Assembly (NCBI GenBank): GCA_036558305.1
Contig: DATBFX010000112.1
Coordinates: 1 to 40,610 of the forward strand
Direction: 5' to 3'
Length of the DNA stretch: 40,610 nt
From: DATBFX01 sp036558305
GTDB lineage: Bacteria > Chloroflexota > Chloroflexia > Thermomicrobiales > UBA6265
In this document: one piece after another, positions 32,532 to 40,415 of the stretch
How positions within the stretch are numbered: the stretch's first letter is position 1
Layout of the letters: the number at the start of each line of letters is the position of its first letter
Notes under the pieces: generated by a model
What the model saw: the letters and a program-made list of their open reading frames with translations, nothing else
Database searches by the model: none
Told to the model about the DNA's origin: nothing
Program-made: the position numbers and the translations under genes

Positions 32532-33593
32532 ATGCGCGATTGGGACCAGTTCAACCGTGGCGTGATCGAAGAGTTCCGCGGCACCGGAGGCAAGACCGCC
32601 GGTCGCTTCACCGGCCGCTCCCTCCTCTTACTCACCACGACCGGCGCCAAAACCGGTCGTCCCCGCACCGTTCCCCTCGTCTACTCGCGTGACGGCGACC
32701 GCCTCGTCGTCATCGCCTCCAAGGGCGGCGAGCCCACCAATCCCGACTGGTACCACAACCTTCTCGCCAACCCCACCGTCACCGTCGAACTCCCCGGCGA
32801 AACCTTCCGGGCCGCTGCCACCGTCGCCGACGGCGCCGAACGCCGCCGCCTGTTCGACCAACAAGCCGCCCTGATGCCCTTCTTCGCCGAGTACGAACGC
32901 ACCACTGCCCGCCAAATCCCCGTCGTGATCCTCGAACGCCTCGATCGATCCGCAGAACTCACCCAACCCGAGGAACGATCCCCGGTGGAACGGCAACAAG
33001 CCATGCCGGACACGACACCCACCAAAGACGATCTGCTGGCCGCCCTCGCCGCCGAGCGTCGGTTCTGGGACGCCCTCGTCGCGACCGTCACGCGCGGGAA
33101 CCTCATGGAGCGACCCGGTATCGGCGATGCCGCCGCGACGTTCAAGGACGTCGCGGCGCACCTCAACGATTGGCGCGAGTTGACCCTTGCCCGCTTGGAG
33201 GCCGCTTCCCACGGGTCCGGACCGCCCGGTCATCCCTGGCCCTCCGGTTTGGACGACGACACGCCGGCCGGCACCGACGCGATCAACGCCTGGTTCGCCG
33301 CCCGCGCCAGGGATCGTTCGGTTGTCGATGTGCTCGCGGAAACGGCGGCGCAATTCGACACCCTCGCCGCGGCGGTCGCGGCGATCCCGGCCGCCGACCT
33401 CCTGACACCCGGCCGCTTTGCGTCGATCGCCGACTGGCTCGCCGACCTGCCGATCGGACCCGCCCTGCTGGGGTTCTCGTTCACGCACCTGCACACGGAC
33501 CACGAGCCGGACATCCGGGCCTGGCTCCGCCGCGAGACCGGCACCGAGCCGGTCCTGCCGCCGCCACCGCCGGACTTCGGATACGTCGAATAG
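32532..33593 (+). CDS. Fusion of DDN-type F420 nitroreductase with a ClbS/DinB-like domain
   Basis: A 353-residue protein with two domains. Residues 1 to about 145 match the deazaflavin-dependent nitroreductase family: LLLTTTGAKTGRPRTVPLVY, then IASKGGEPTNPDWYHNLLAN. Residues about 158-353 match the four-helix ClbS/DfsB (DinB-like) type: KDDLLAALAAERRFWDALV, DVAAHLNDWRELTLARLE and THLHTDHEPDI with the conserved His positions. The ATG at 32532 is just after AAGGAGGAGC. An internal ATG at 33003 opens the second domain but has a weak site, so a single chain is more likely. The combination suggests quinone or xenobiotic handling; this is inference. Confidence 0.8.
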   Translation: MRDWDQFNRGVIEEFRGTGGKTAGRFTGRSLLLLTTTGAKTGRPRTVPLVYSRDGDRLVVIASKGGEPTNPDWYHNLLANPTVTVELPGETFRAAATVADGAERRRLFDQQAALMPFFAEYERTTARQIPVVILERLDRSAELTQPEERSPVERQQAMPDTTPTKDDLLAALAAERRFWDALVATVTRGNLMERPGIGDAAATFKDVAAHLNDWRELTLARLEAASHGSGPPGHPWPSGLDDDTPAGTDAINAWFAARARDRSVVDVLAETAAQFDTLAAAVAAIPAADLLTPGRFASIADWLADLPIGPALLGFSFTHLHTDHEPDIRAWLRRETGTEPVLPPPPPDFGYVE

Positions 33594-33630
33594 CCGCCCG
33601 CCCTTCGACGGCGGTCGCCCCGTCCTCGGC

Positions 33631-34455
33631 CTACCCGCCCTTCTTGGCGACGAAGACCAGCGTCGTGTCGTCCGCCGTCGCCGCCGCGTCGGTGTAGCCC
33701 CCGAACACGTCGATCTCCCCGAACCCCGCCTGCGCCAGGAGCATCAGCAGTTCGTTCCGGAAATAGAGGGTCGTCTGCAAGGTGTGCACCTCCTCCGCGA
33801 CGACCCGTTCGGACCGCCAGAGCAGCGCCTTCAACTGGATCGTGAGTCGCTGCTCCAGGGGATCGAGGCCCACTTGCCTGAACCGCAACTCCAACTCGTC
33901 CCCGTCGGCCGCCCGCCGCCGCGACCCCTCCGTCGGCCACTCCTGCGGCAGTTTTCTTCGCTCCTCCGGGAGCCAGGTGGACCACATCCCGGCACCGGAG
34001 TACGGAACTTCGTGGCTAAAGACGAGCGTGCCGCCGGGGGCGAGGTGGTCGTAGCAGCGCCGCAGCGCCTCGGCATCGTGCGCGCGCTGCCCGCCGATGC
34101 CGAAGACACCGCACATGAAGATCGTCCGGTAGCTGCGCGGGATTTCGAGGGCGTGCACCGCCTGCCGGTACAACCGAGGCGAGAGCCCCTCCCGTGCCGC
34201 CCGCTTTTGGCAATGAGCGAGCATGTCCGCGGACAGATCGCTCCCGTCGACGTCCAGCTCGGCCCGCAGCAGCGGCAGCAGCAGCCGCCCCGTGCCGCAG
34301 CCCAGGTCGAGCGCCGGTTGACCATCCCGCTCGACGAACGCCCGGTAAAACGCAAGCTCGGTGGGTTCGGGCTCGTTGAACTCCGCCCACCACCGGGCGA
34401 TCAGTCCGTAGTGCCAGGTGTGTGGTTCGTTCTCCACGGTACCTGCCTCAGCCAT
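33631..34455 (-). CDS. Class I SAM-dependent methyltransferase
   Basis: A 274-residue protein with a Rossmann-type methyltransferase fold. ALDLGCGTGRLLLPLL is motif I for S-adenosylmethionine binding, DGSDLSADMLAHCQKRA is the acidic loop after strand 2, and LAPGGTLVFSHEVPYSG is the later strand with motif III. No substrate is evident. The ATG at 34455 has AAGGAG eight bases upstream. It follows the ASCH gene by 43 bp on the same strand and is likely co-transcribed with it. Tail LVFVAKKGG closes the fold. Confidence 0.88.
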   Translation of the reverse strand: MAEAGTVENEPHTWHYGLIARWWAEFNEPEPTELAFYRAFVERDGQPALDLGCGTGRLLLPLLRAELDVDGSDLSADMLAHCQKRAAREGLSPRLYRQAVHALEIPRSYRTIFMCGVFGIGGQRAHDAEALRRCYDHLAPGGTLVFSHEVPYSGAGMWSTWLPEERRKLPQEWPTEGSRRRAADGDELELRFRQVGLDPLEQRLTIQLKALLWRSERVVAEEVHTLQTTLYFRNELLMLLAQAGFGEIDVFGGYTDAAATADDTTLVFVAKKGG

Positions 34456-34498
34456 GCTCGATGCTCCTTCACCTCCACCATCGATCGGCGATGCTCCG

Positions 34499-34999
34499 TC
34501 ACGCCTCCGGGCACCGGAAGACGACCCGAAACCGCTTGCACACCAACGGCGTCTCCTCACCGAACGGCCACCCCGCCGCGGCGGAGTGTTTGGCGTAGTA
34601 GTCCCCAAGGTGCTCCCGCCACCATGCCAGCGTCCGCTCCCCCTCCCCGTAATCCACGGCGAACGCGGCGTCCACCTCGCCGAACGGCACGATCCGCACC
34701 TCCGTCATCTCGATGATGCAGCGCGGCTGACCCGTCGAAGCCAGGACGATGCAGCGGTCACCGACCCGCTCGATCGGATGGTTGCCCTCCTGGTAATACC
34801 TGAGCAAGGACGACGTGGCGGTCTTGATCCCGCGCTCGACCAGGCCGGCCAACTCGTCCGCCAACTCCGACTCGCCCTCGGCGCCGAAGGCGGACGCCTC
34901 GAAGTACCCAGACGGCACCGGCGTTCCCGCCGGAAGAGACCGCAGGTAGGTTGACCAGCAGGTCTCGATCGCCGCGGGTTCGGCCACCCCGACCTCCAT
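34499..34999 (-). CDS. ASCH-domain protein
   Basis: A 166-residue protein of the ASCH family, a beta-barrel resembling the PUA domain and proposed to bind RNA. FGAEGESELADELAGLVERG and IKTATSSLLRYYQEG are the typical N-terminal part, GDRCIVLASTGQPRCIIEMT is the central barrel, and YAKHSAAAGWPFGEETPLVC the C-terminal region. The start is the ATG at 34999, with GGTGGGG upstream; a GTG a few codons later has a better-placed GGAGG. It precedes the methyltransferase gene. Confidence 0.8.
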   Translation of the reverse strand: MEVGVAEPAAIETCWSTYLRSLPAGTPVPSGYFEASAFGAEGESELADELAGLVERGIKTATSSLLRYYQEGNHPIERVGDRCIVLASTGQPRCIIEMTEVRIVPFGEVDAAFAVDYGEGERTLAWWREHLGDYYAKHSAAAGWPFGEETPLVCKRFRVVFRCPEA

Positions 35000-35095
35000 T
35001 CGTGCCCCACCGACGCGAGGCGCGGTCGGCCACGCCGGTTGCGAACCAATCCGGCCGCGGTCAAGTCTTCAGCGTAGACGAGACGGGAGGGTGAA

Positions 35096-35548
35096 TCAAG
35101 CGGTCGTGTCGTCTTCGGGGCTGCTCCGTGTCCCCTTGAGGACGAAAACGAGGAAGACGAAGATCGCCCGGTAGAGGCTCCCGCGGACGTGATCGCGAAC
35201 CGCTTCGTCACCGAGCTCGTGCAGGCGGCAAAGCTCCCCGCGCAGGTCCGAAATCCAATAGTCGATGAGCTCGACCAGGAAGCGTTCCCAGGTCGCATCC
35301 TGGGTGCCAAGGATCCCCTTCTGCTGGGCAATGGCCAGGATTTCCCCTTCGTCCGCCCGCCACGAACGCATCAGATCCCGGAGGTACTTCGTGATAGCAA
35401 TGGTCACCTCGTCCGCGAAGGCTTCCCCCAATTCGTAGGCCAGATCGCGGAGGAGTTGGTCCCCGCCGTCGCCCCCTTCGGCCCCGGCACAGGCGAGGCG
35501 GACCCTGCCTTGCCACGAGACGAGTTCGAAGTCGAGAGACGGTCTCAC
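35096..35548 (-). CDS. Unrecognised protein with a C-terminal membrane segment
   Basis: A 150-residue protein that I cannot place in a family. The middle is helical with LAYELGEAFADEVTIAITKY and LVELIDYWISDLRGELC; residues about 123-137 (LYRAIFVFLVFVLKG) form one membrane helix near the C-terminus, leaving a short tail. The GTG start at 35548 has only a weak site. A 21-base inverted repeat lies 37 bases upstream, between this gene and the divergent small gene at 35754. Confidence 0.6.
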   Translation of the reverse strand: MRPSLDFELVSWQGRVRLACAGAEGGDGGDQLLRDLAYELGEAFADEVTIAITKYLRDLMRSWRADEGEILAIAQQKGILGTQDATWERFLVELIDYWISDLRGELCRLHELGDEAVRDHVRGSLYRAIFVFLVFVLKGTRSSPEDDTTA

Positions 35549-35584
35549 AGCCTAGGCCCCAGTCCCACGAAACGGCCCCTTGAC

Positions 35585-35605
35585 ATTTCCCCCGTTTCGG
35601 GAAAT
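35585..35605. promoter_or_regulatory. Inverted repeat between divergent genes
   Basis: ATTTCCC (35585-35591) and GGGAAAT (35599-35605) pair perfectly across seven bases. A TTGACA ends at the first base of the repeat and a TATAGT lies at 35613-35618, but they are 27 bases apart, too far for a standard promoter. An operator is plausible but unproven. Confidence 0.35.
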
Positions 35606-35753
35606 CACCGGTTATAGTGGGTTCCGAAGGTGCGGACCGGTCTGCCGCATCGCCGCGGGCGGGCGCCGCCGCCGTTCGCCAGCCGCGAGGACGAACACTG
35701 AGGCAAGCGGACCGCCGAGTGGGCTCGTTTGCCGGATTGAGAGGGAAGGACGC

Positions 35754-36002
35754 ATGCGATTGTCACAGGTTGAGCCACGGACGCAGACCCGCTTCGCCTC
35801 GATCGAGGCGCTCGGGGAGTGGCTTGAGCGCGCCACGGTCGCCGACGTGGCGCGGATGTACGAGGGAGCAGAAGCACCGGATCCGAGCCAACTGGAATAC
35901 ACGCGGAGTCTCCTCCAAGCAGCGCGAAAGCGGGAGGAGACCGCTTCTGCCGCCTTTGCCGTTCAAACCGGCCCCGATACCGCGATCGCCATGAAGGGCT
36001 AG
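35754..36002 (+). CDS. Unrecognised small protein
   Basis: An 82-residue acidic and helical protein beginning MRLSQVEPRTQTRF, with WLERATVADVARMYEG in the middle and a helical YTRSLLQAARKREETASA. No membrane or signal segment. The ATG at 35754 has GAGGGAAGGA just upstream. An intrinsic terminator (36042-36076) lies 40 bases after the stop, which supports a single-gene transcript and thus a real gene. No function is proposed. Confidence 0.6.
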   Translation: MRLSQVEPRTQTRFASIEALGEWLERATVADVARMYEGAEAPDPSQLEYTRSLLQAARKREETASAAFAVQTGPDTAIAMKG

Positions 36003-36041
36003 GCCAAGCGCACGCATCCCCAACCGGCGTTTCCTGAGGTC

Positions 36042-36076
36042 AACAGGGCGGACTGGCGTGCCGGTCCGCCCTGTTT
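36042..36076 (+). terminator. Intrinsic terminator after the small gene at 35754
   Basis: Arms AACAGGGCGGAC (36042-36053) and GTCCGCCCTGTT (36063-36074) pair over 12 bases with a nine-base loop, followed by a short T-run. It is the clearest terminator in the window. Confidence 0.85.
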
Positions 36077-36141
36077 TGTGGGGCAACACCAGGCCGCGGC
36101 CTGCTCACGGACCCGCCCACTTGCGCCGATCTTGCTGAGAG

Positions 36142-36147
36142 TATAAT
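36142..36147 (+). promoter_or_regulatory. Perfect -10 box (TATAAT) for the gene at 36272
   Basis: TATAAT lies about 125 bases upstream of the start codon, right after the terminator region. A weak TTGCGC at 36121 is 15 bases upstream, so the -35 is poor. Confidence 0.4.
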
Positions 36148-36271
36148 CGGGCTGTCCAATCAGGACGCGAAATAACGCCACACCAACCGGGTGACGACAG
36201 GGATTCCTCCGTTCTTTAGGCGCGCCGGTCAGCCCCATCGACACCCGAATCCACCAACGGAGACCGAGGGA

Positions 36272-36724
36272 ATGAGCCTGCAGACGTTCGCACAGGAATG
36301 GTGTCCCCAAGCGCGCGAATCGTGCCGCCGCTCGTACGGAGACACGAGGCTGCCCGCGGTCACGGCGCTCGCCGAAAAACTGGTTGACGAATGTCTCGCA
36401 GAGATGTGGACCGTCGCCATCGACGACATCGACGTCTTCATCGTCGAAGGCTTCAGCCTGGAAGACATTCTCGGCTACCATGCCTTTCGGGTTCGCCTCC
36501 ACGCCACCGGGTTCATGGCGAGACGCATGTCGCTCGACAACGAACTGCTGGAACGCTGCCGCGACGCGCTTCGCTCCGTCGTCTGCGACATCGCCACGTC
36601 CGACAACGGACTCGGTTGCCTCGAAGACCTCAAAGAGCACGTATTGGGAACCTGCGGGTTGGCGGTCGCCTCGTATCTGCACGACCTGATGCAGACGTAC
36701 GGTTCGGATCGGAAAACGTCCTAA
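36272..36724 (+). CDS. Unrecognised helical protein
   Basis: A 150-residue soluble protein with a Cys-containing N-terminal part (AQEWCPQARESCRRSYG), then mostly helix with VDECLAEMWTVAIDDIDVF and ERCRDALRSVVCDIATSD, ending in LAVASYLHDLMQTYGSD. No membrane segment. The ATG at 36272 follows GAGGGA very closely, so the site is suboptimal. It is convergent with the next gene, and no function can be proposed. Confidence 0.6.
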   Translation: MSLQTFAQEWCPQARESCRRSYGDTRLPAVTALAEKLVDECLAEMWTVAIDDIDVFIVEGFSLEDILGYHAFRVRLHATGFMARRMSLDNELLERCRDALRSVVCDIATSDNGLGCLEDLKEHVLGTCGLAVASYLHDLMQTYGSDRKTS

Positions 36725-36782
36725 CCTCGACGCCCAGCCACCGTACGCGCAACCGCCTCGATCGCGCGGACCGGCGATCGGC

Positions 36783-37607
36783 TTACCTCACCTCCTCCCC
36801 GGGGATCTGCCCGCAGATCTCCACCAACTTCCACCGGTCCACGTCGAGCTGATTGCGATAGCGCGCGTATTGCCCCGCAAGCCGCGAACCGTGCCCCTCG
36901 TGCAACGTTGAGTACACCTGCTCGCAAAGCGCTTGGACTGCCGGCGCCCCGATGTTCAACTCGGCCGCCGCCTCGTGCACCGTCTGCCCCGTCGCTCGGA
37001 CGAGGAAGTAGGATGCGCAAGGACCGGCTTGCACAACCGATGCCCCTGCCCCCACAAGCTCGTCCGCCACCGCCGTCGGCAACCAATCGTCCAGACTCGA
37101 CGCAAAATGGATGAACCGCTCGTAGTCCCACTGATACCGATCGAGGGCTTCGAACAGCGGCGATAGACTCGGCAGATATTCTCTCCACGCCGCGAGGGGC
37201 TGGATTTCGACCAGGTCCAACACCTCCTCGACGTTCTGTGGCAGTGAGCCCACGGCGGTGTCCCACCGCTCTCGCTCCCGCCGACGCAGCAAGCGGTACA
37301 GACGCTCCTGAAACCGCGCCGCTTCCCGTCGATAGTCTTGCCGGAGGTGCCGTTCGTCGGCGCGCTGCTCGACCAGGAGAATGGCGCCGCCGACGAGCAG
37401 GCCCACGATCAGGCTGACGATGATCCCCGAATAGAGCGCGGCCCAAAACTGAACCGCGAATTCTTCGCGCTGCCTGGTCCCACGAGGCCAAACGCCGGGA
37501 AGGTCGTCAAGTCGCGGATGGAGGAGCACCACGATCAAGATCAGACAAAACACGACCAGGATCACCGCGGGGACGCGCAATGAGCCGCTTCGCCGCGAAC
37601 CGTGCAC
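36783..37607 (-). CDS. Unrecognised protein with two N-terminal membrane helices
   Basis: A 274-residue protein. Residues about 9-27 (LRVPAVILVVFCLILIVVLL) and about 53-75 (LYSGIIVSLIVGLLVGGAIL) are membrane helices, followed by a highly charged region rich in Arg and Glu (ERLYRLLRRRERERWD) and a soluble C-terminal half with FIHFASSLDDWLP and EAAAELNIGAPAVQALCE. The start is the GTG at 37607, seven bases after GGGAGGT. It resembles a membrane-tethered sensor or scaffold in layout only. Confidence 0.65.
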   Translation of the reverse strand: MHGSRRSGSLRVPAVILVVFCLILIVVLLHPRLDDLPGVWPRGTRQREEFAVQFWAALYSGIIVSLIVGLLVGGAILLVEQRADERHLRQDYRREAARFQERLYRLLRRRERERWDTAVGSLPQNVEEVLDLVEIQPLAAWREYLPSLSPLFEALDRYQWDYERFIHFASSLDDWLPTAVADELVGAGASVVQAGPCASYFLVRATGQTVHEAAAELNIGAPAVQALCEQVYSTLHEGHGSRLAGQYARYRNQLDVDRWKLVEICGQIPGEEVR

Positions 37608-38012
37608 CGCGGTTACCTCCCGGCGGAGTCGTCGCCCGATAGGGCACCAACGACACGTCTCGGGAGGGTGCGCCTCAAGGTCTCCGGTCGAGGAGCCCGC
37701 TGGGGGGCGAATACCCTGATGGGCACCCGTCTCCGCAGACCCGCTCCATTTCCGGCCGACTACCCCGCAACCGTCCCGCGGATGACCGCCATTATCCCCC
37801 AGAATGGCGTCTTCCGTCGTCGGTTCGCTCGGGATGAGGAAACGCCCGGAAGGCACGACCCTGCCGTCCCGTCCGCACAGCGGCGGCCACGTTGGGAAGG
37901 ACGCGCCGGTGGTCGCCCGTCGACACCATCGAGCGACGCATTCGCCGGGCGACAGCACGGGAACGAGCAGCGGCTCATCGAATTCGGCGTCGCGTGCTCG
38001 TCCTCCCGCCGC
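37608..38012. other. Interval before the citrate synthase stop
   Basis: About 405 bases without a supported gene. A seven-base inverted repeat (CGCCATT at 37787, AATGGCG at 37803) is the only structure I see; it has no T-run. Confidence 0.5.
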
Positions 38013-39176
38013 CTACCGTTCCTCGATCGGCAGGAACTTCTTGTCCGTCGGCCCCACGAATTCCGACTGCGGCCGAATGAGCCGGTTGTTGCTCACCTGC
38101 TCCAAGACGTGCGCGCTGTACCCGACCGAGCGCGCCACCGCGAACGTCGGCGTGAACATGTCGCCCGGCAATCCCACCGCCGCCAGCACCGCCGCCGAGT
38201 AGAACTCGACGTTCGTGTACAACCGTCGCCCCGGTTTCCGCTCGTTCAACAGCGCCAGCGCCTTCTCCTCCGTCGTCTTCGACAGCGCGAAGAACTCGGG
38301 ATCGCTGGCGTGCTCCGCCATCCCCCGCAGGATCTCCGCCCGCGGGTCTTCCGCTTTGTAGACCCGGTGCCCGAAACCCATGATCCGGTCGCCCCGGTCC
38401 ATCGCCGCGGTCAACCAGGCGTCGACGTTGTCCGCCGACCCGATCGCCTCCAGCATGTCCAGCACCTTCGACGGCGCTCCGCCGTGCAGCGGTCCCTTCA
38501 AGGCCCCGATCGCTCCCACCAGCGCCGAGCACATGTCCGACGTCGTCGAGGCGATCACCCGCGCCGTGAACGTCGAGGCGTTCATCCCGTGGTCGGCCAG
38601 CAACACCAGGTACGTCTCCAACGGCCGCCAGTGCCGCTCCTCCGGTTCCTTGTCGAAGAGTTGCTGAAGGTAGCTCTGCGCCGTGTTCTGCCCCGGTTTC
38701 GGGGCCACCGGTTCTTTCCCTTGCCGCAACCGGAAAAACGCCGCCAGGATCGACGGGAACCGGGCCGAGACCGCGATCGCCTCGTCCAGCGTCGGTTTCT
38801 CGTCGACGTCGAACAGGTCCGTCCGCACCGTCCCGAACACCGACAACCCCGTTCGCAGCGCGTCCAACGGCTGGGCGTTGCGCGGCAGCAGTCGCAGCGT
38901 CGCGACCACCGCGTCGGGCAACGACCGGTTCGCCTCCAGCTTCGCCGAAAGCGCCGCCAGTTCGCTCCTGGTCGGCAGGTGCCCCAACCAGAGCAGATGC
39001 GCCACCTCTTCGAACGATGCCTTCCCGGCCAGTTCGTGGATGTCGTAGCCACGGTAGACCAGCCGGCCCTCTTCGCCGAAGACGTGGCTGAGCGCCGTCG
39101 AGGCCGCGACGACCCCCTCCAGACCCTCCGGCTTCGGCATCGGAGTCTCGGCGACGGTCGCGGTCGACAAACTCAT
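38013..39176 (-). CDS. Citrate synthase (type II-like fold), Glu variant at the catalytic Asp
   Basis: A 387-residue enzyme joining acetyl-CoA and oxaloacetate. GPLHGGAPSKVLDML near residue 229 and MGFGHRVYKAEDPRAE near residue 267 carry the two conserved His and the substrate Arg. The usual NVDFYS motif with the catalytic Asp reads NVEFYSAA near residue 323, so the base is Glu. I believe this occurs in some citrate/2-methylcitrate synthase homologues. The ATG at 39176 follows AAGGAG. It is a lone cistron; no methylcitrate-cycle genes are in the window. Confidence 0.88.
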   Translation of the reverse strand: MSLSTATVAETPMPKPEGLEGVVAASTALSHVFGEEGRLVYRGYDIHELAGKASFEEVAHLLWLGHLPTRSELAALSAKLEANRSLPDAVVATLRLLPRNAQPLDALRTGLSVFGTVRTDLFDVDEKPTLDEAIAVSARFPSILAAFFRLRQGKEPVAPKPGQNTAQSYLQQLFDKEPEERHWRPLETYLVLLADHGMNASTFTARVIASTTSDMCSALVGAIGALKGPLHGGAPSKVLDMLEAIGSADNVDAWLTAAMDRGDRIMGFGHRVYKAEDPRAEILRGMAEHASDPEFFALSKTTEEKALALLNERKPGRRLYTNVEFYSAAVLAAVGLPGDMFTPTFAVARSVGYSAHVLEQVSNNRLIRPQSEFVGPTDKKFLPIEER

Positions 39177-39436
39177 CCTCTGCGCTCCTTTTTCGGTTAC
39201 GCCACACCGCTCGGACGCACGCCACCGCCAACCCGGTGTCCCATCGCGGCACACACGGCATCGCGAGCGGCTGGCTGAGCAGACAACGAACACGCGGTCG
39301 CGGCGCGGCTCGATCGCCGTCCGCGGCAGGTGGAACTGACACCCTGCCCGGCGCGGCCACCACACGCGGGAATCCTAGCACGTCCCTTCGGCGCCGGCCT
39401 CAGCCCCGCTTGCGTTCGCAAGATCCGGGTGGGGCA

Positions 39437-40225
39437 CAGGGTCATTTCATCGCCTGGCGGCCGGCGGCGGCGATGTTGGTGGCGACCAGCCGCCGCCGGG
39501 CGACGATCAGCTTGCGACAGGCGGCGCAGACCCGCGGGGGCACCGCTGTGCGGACGGTGCCGCGGTCCTCCTCGACGGTGACGTCGCGGCCGTGCTGCAG
39601 GCGGTTCCCGATCCCCCAGTGCCCCCACGGCAGCGCCGGCAACCGCGCCGCGTCGGCCCGGTCCGGCGGCAGGCTGGCGACGACGTACGCGATCCTGTTC
39701 TCGACCTCGCCCGTGCGGACGTCGACCCGGCGACGGCGGACGCGGCAGACCTGGGCCGGATGCGGCGACGGGGCCCGATGGGTCCCGGCCTCCCCGGCGC
39801 GGGCGGTAAGGGCGGAATCGGCCGGGGCCCAGAGCATCCGCACCTCCCGCCGCCCGTGCCGCGCTTTCGGTCCACCTACCGTTGCCGCCGCCGGCCACCG
39901 CCCCAAGGCCCGTCCGAAGGCGGCCGCGTCCAGGGCGGCAACCGGGCGGCGCAGGGTCGGGCGGCAGGCTGAGCACGGCCCGCGCGGCGGGGTCCCCCTC
40001 GACCGACTCCCGCCCCCACCGGACGACCGCGTAGAGGCTGCGGCAGCCGCACGGCATCGCCGCCACCGCCACCTGGAGCACCCCGACCAGCGGTAGCGGC
40101 GGGGGTCTGGCACCGCCGCGAGCGCGTCGGCCAGGGAGCCGGGCGGCCCCGGCGGGGCAACCGTCAACACCCAACCAGAACCGGCACCGATTCTCCCCCA
40201 TCAATAACCTGAAGAAATGATCCTG
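39437..40225. mobile_element. Internally deleted ISAs1-type insertion sequence
   Basis: The left end CAGGGTCATTTCATC (39437-39451) and the reverse of 40211-40225 (CAGGATCATTTCTTC) match at 13 of 15 positions, so both terminal inverted repeats survive. The element is 789 bp; intact members are roughly 1.2-1.3 kb, so about a third is missing. No target duplication is seen at the two borders. The transposase remnant lies inside on the minus strand. Confidence 0.8.
39442..40170 (-). pseudogene. ISAs1-family transposase, frameshifted and shortened
   Basis: The minus strand begins with the family's N-terminal LADALAAVPDPRR, then shifts to another frame for LYAVVRWGRESVEGDP, then returns for GEVENRIAYVVASL and the C-terminal GHWGIGNRLQHGRDVTVEED, ending TNIAAAGRQAMK with a stop that overlaps the terminal repeat. 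The family normally reads HWGIENRLH, so Glu is replaced by Gly at one position. About 240 residues remain of roughly 370, and at least two frame changes are needed to read it, so it is inactive. Confidence 0.8.
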
Positions 40226-40272
40226 GGAGCGACGGGGCGACGGGGCGTTGCGCCGCGCAGCAACCGATGTCG

Positions 40273-40281
40273 TGCTACGAT
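40273..40281 (+). promoter_or_regulatory. Extended -10 element upstream of the last gene
   Basis: TGCTACGAT is a TGn-extended -10 box about 135 bases before the ATG at 40416. The -35 region is not recognisable. Confidence 0.3.
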
Positions 40282-40415
40282 CCTGGGGGAGACCATTGGT
40301 GTAACGTGCCAACATGCTCCGGCCCGTTCAGCTTCATGGCTCGATCGAGGAGAGCATCACGCGCCGACCCGACAAGACGGCGCATGAGTTCCGGCACGTG
40401 GCTAGGTGACCAGCC

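Noticed and set aside
33003..33593. A separate ClbS/DinB-like gene starting at the ATG at 33003
   Set aside because: The reading frame is continuous with the DDN-type domain and the site before 33003 is weak, so a single fusion gene is preferred.
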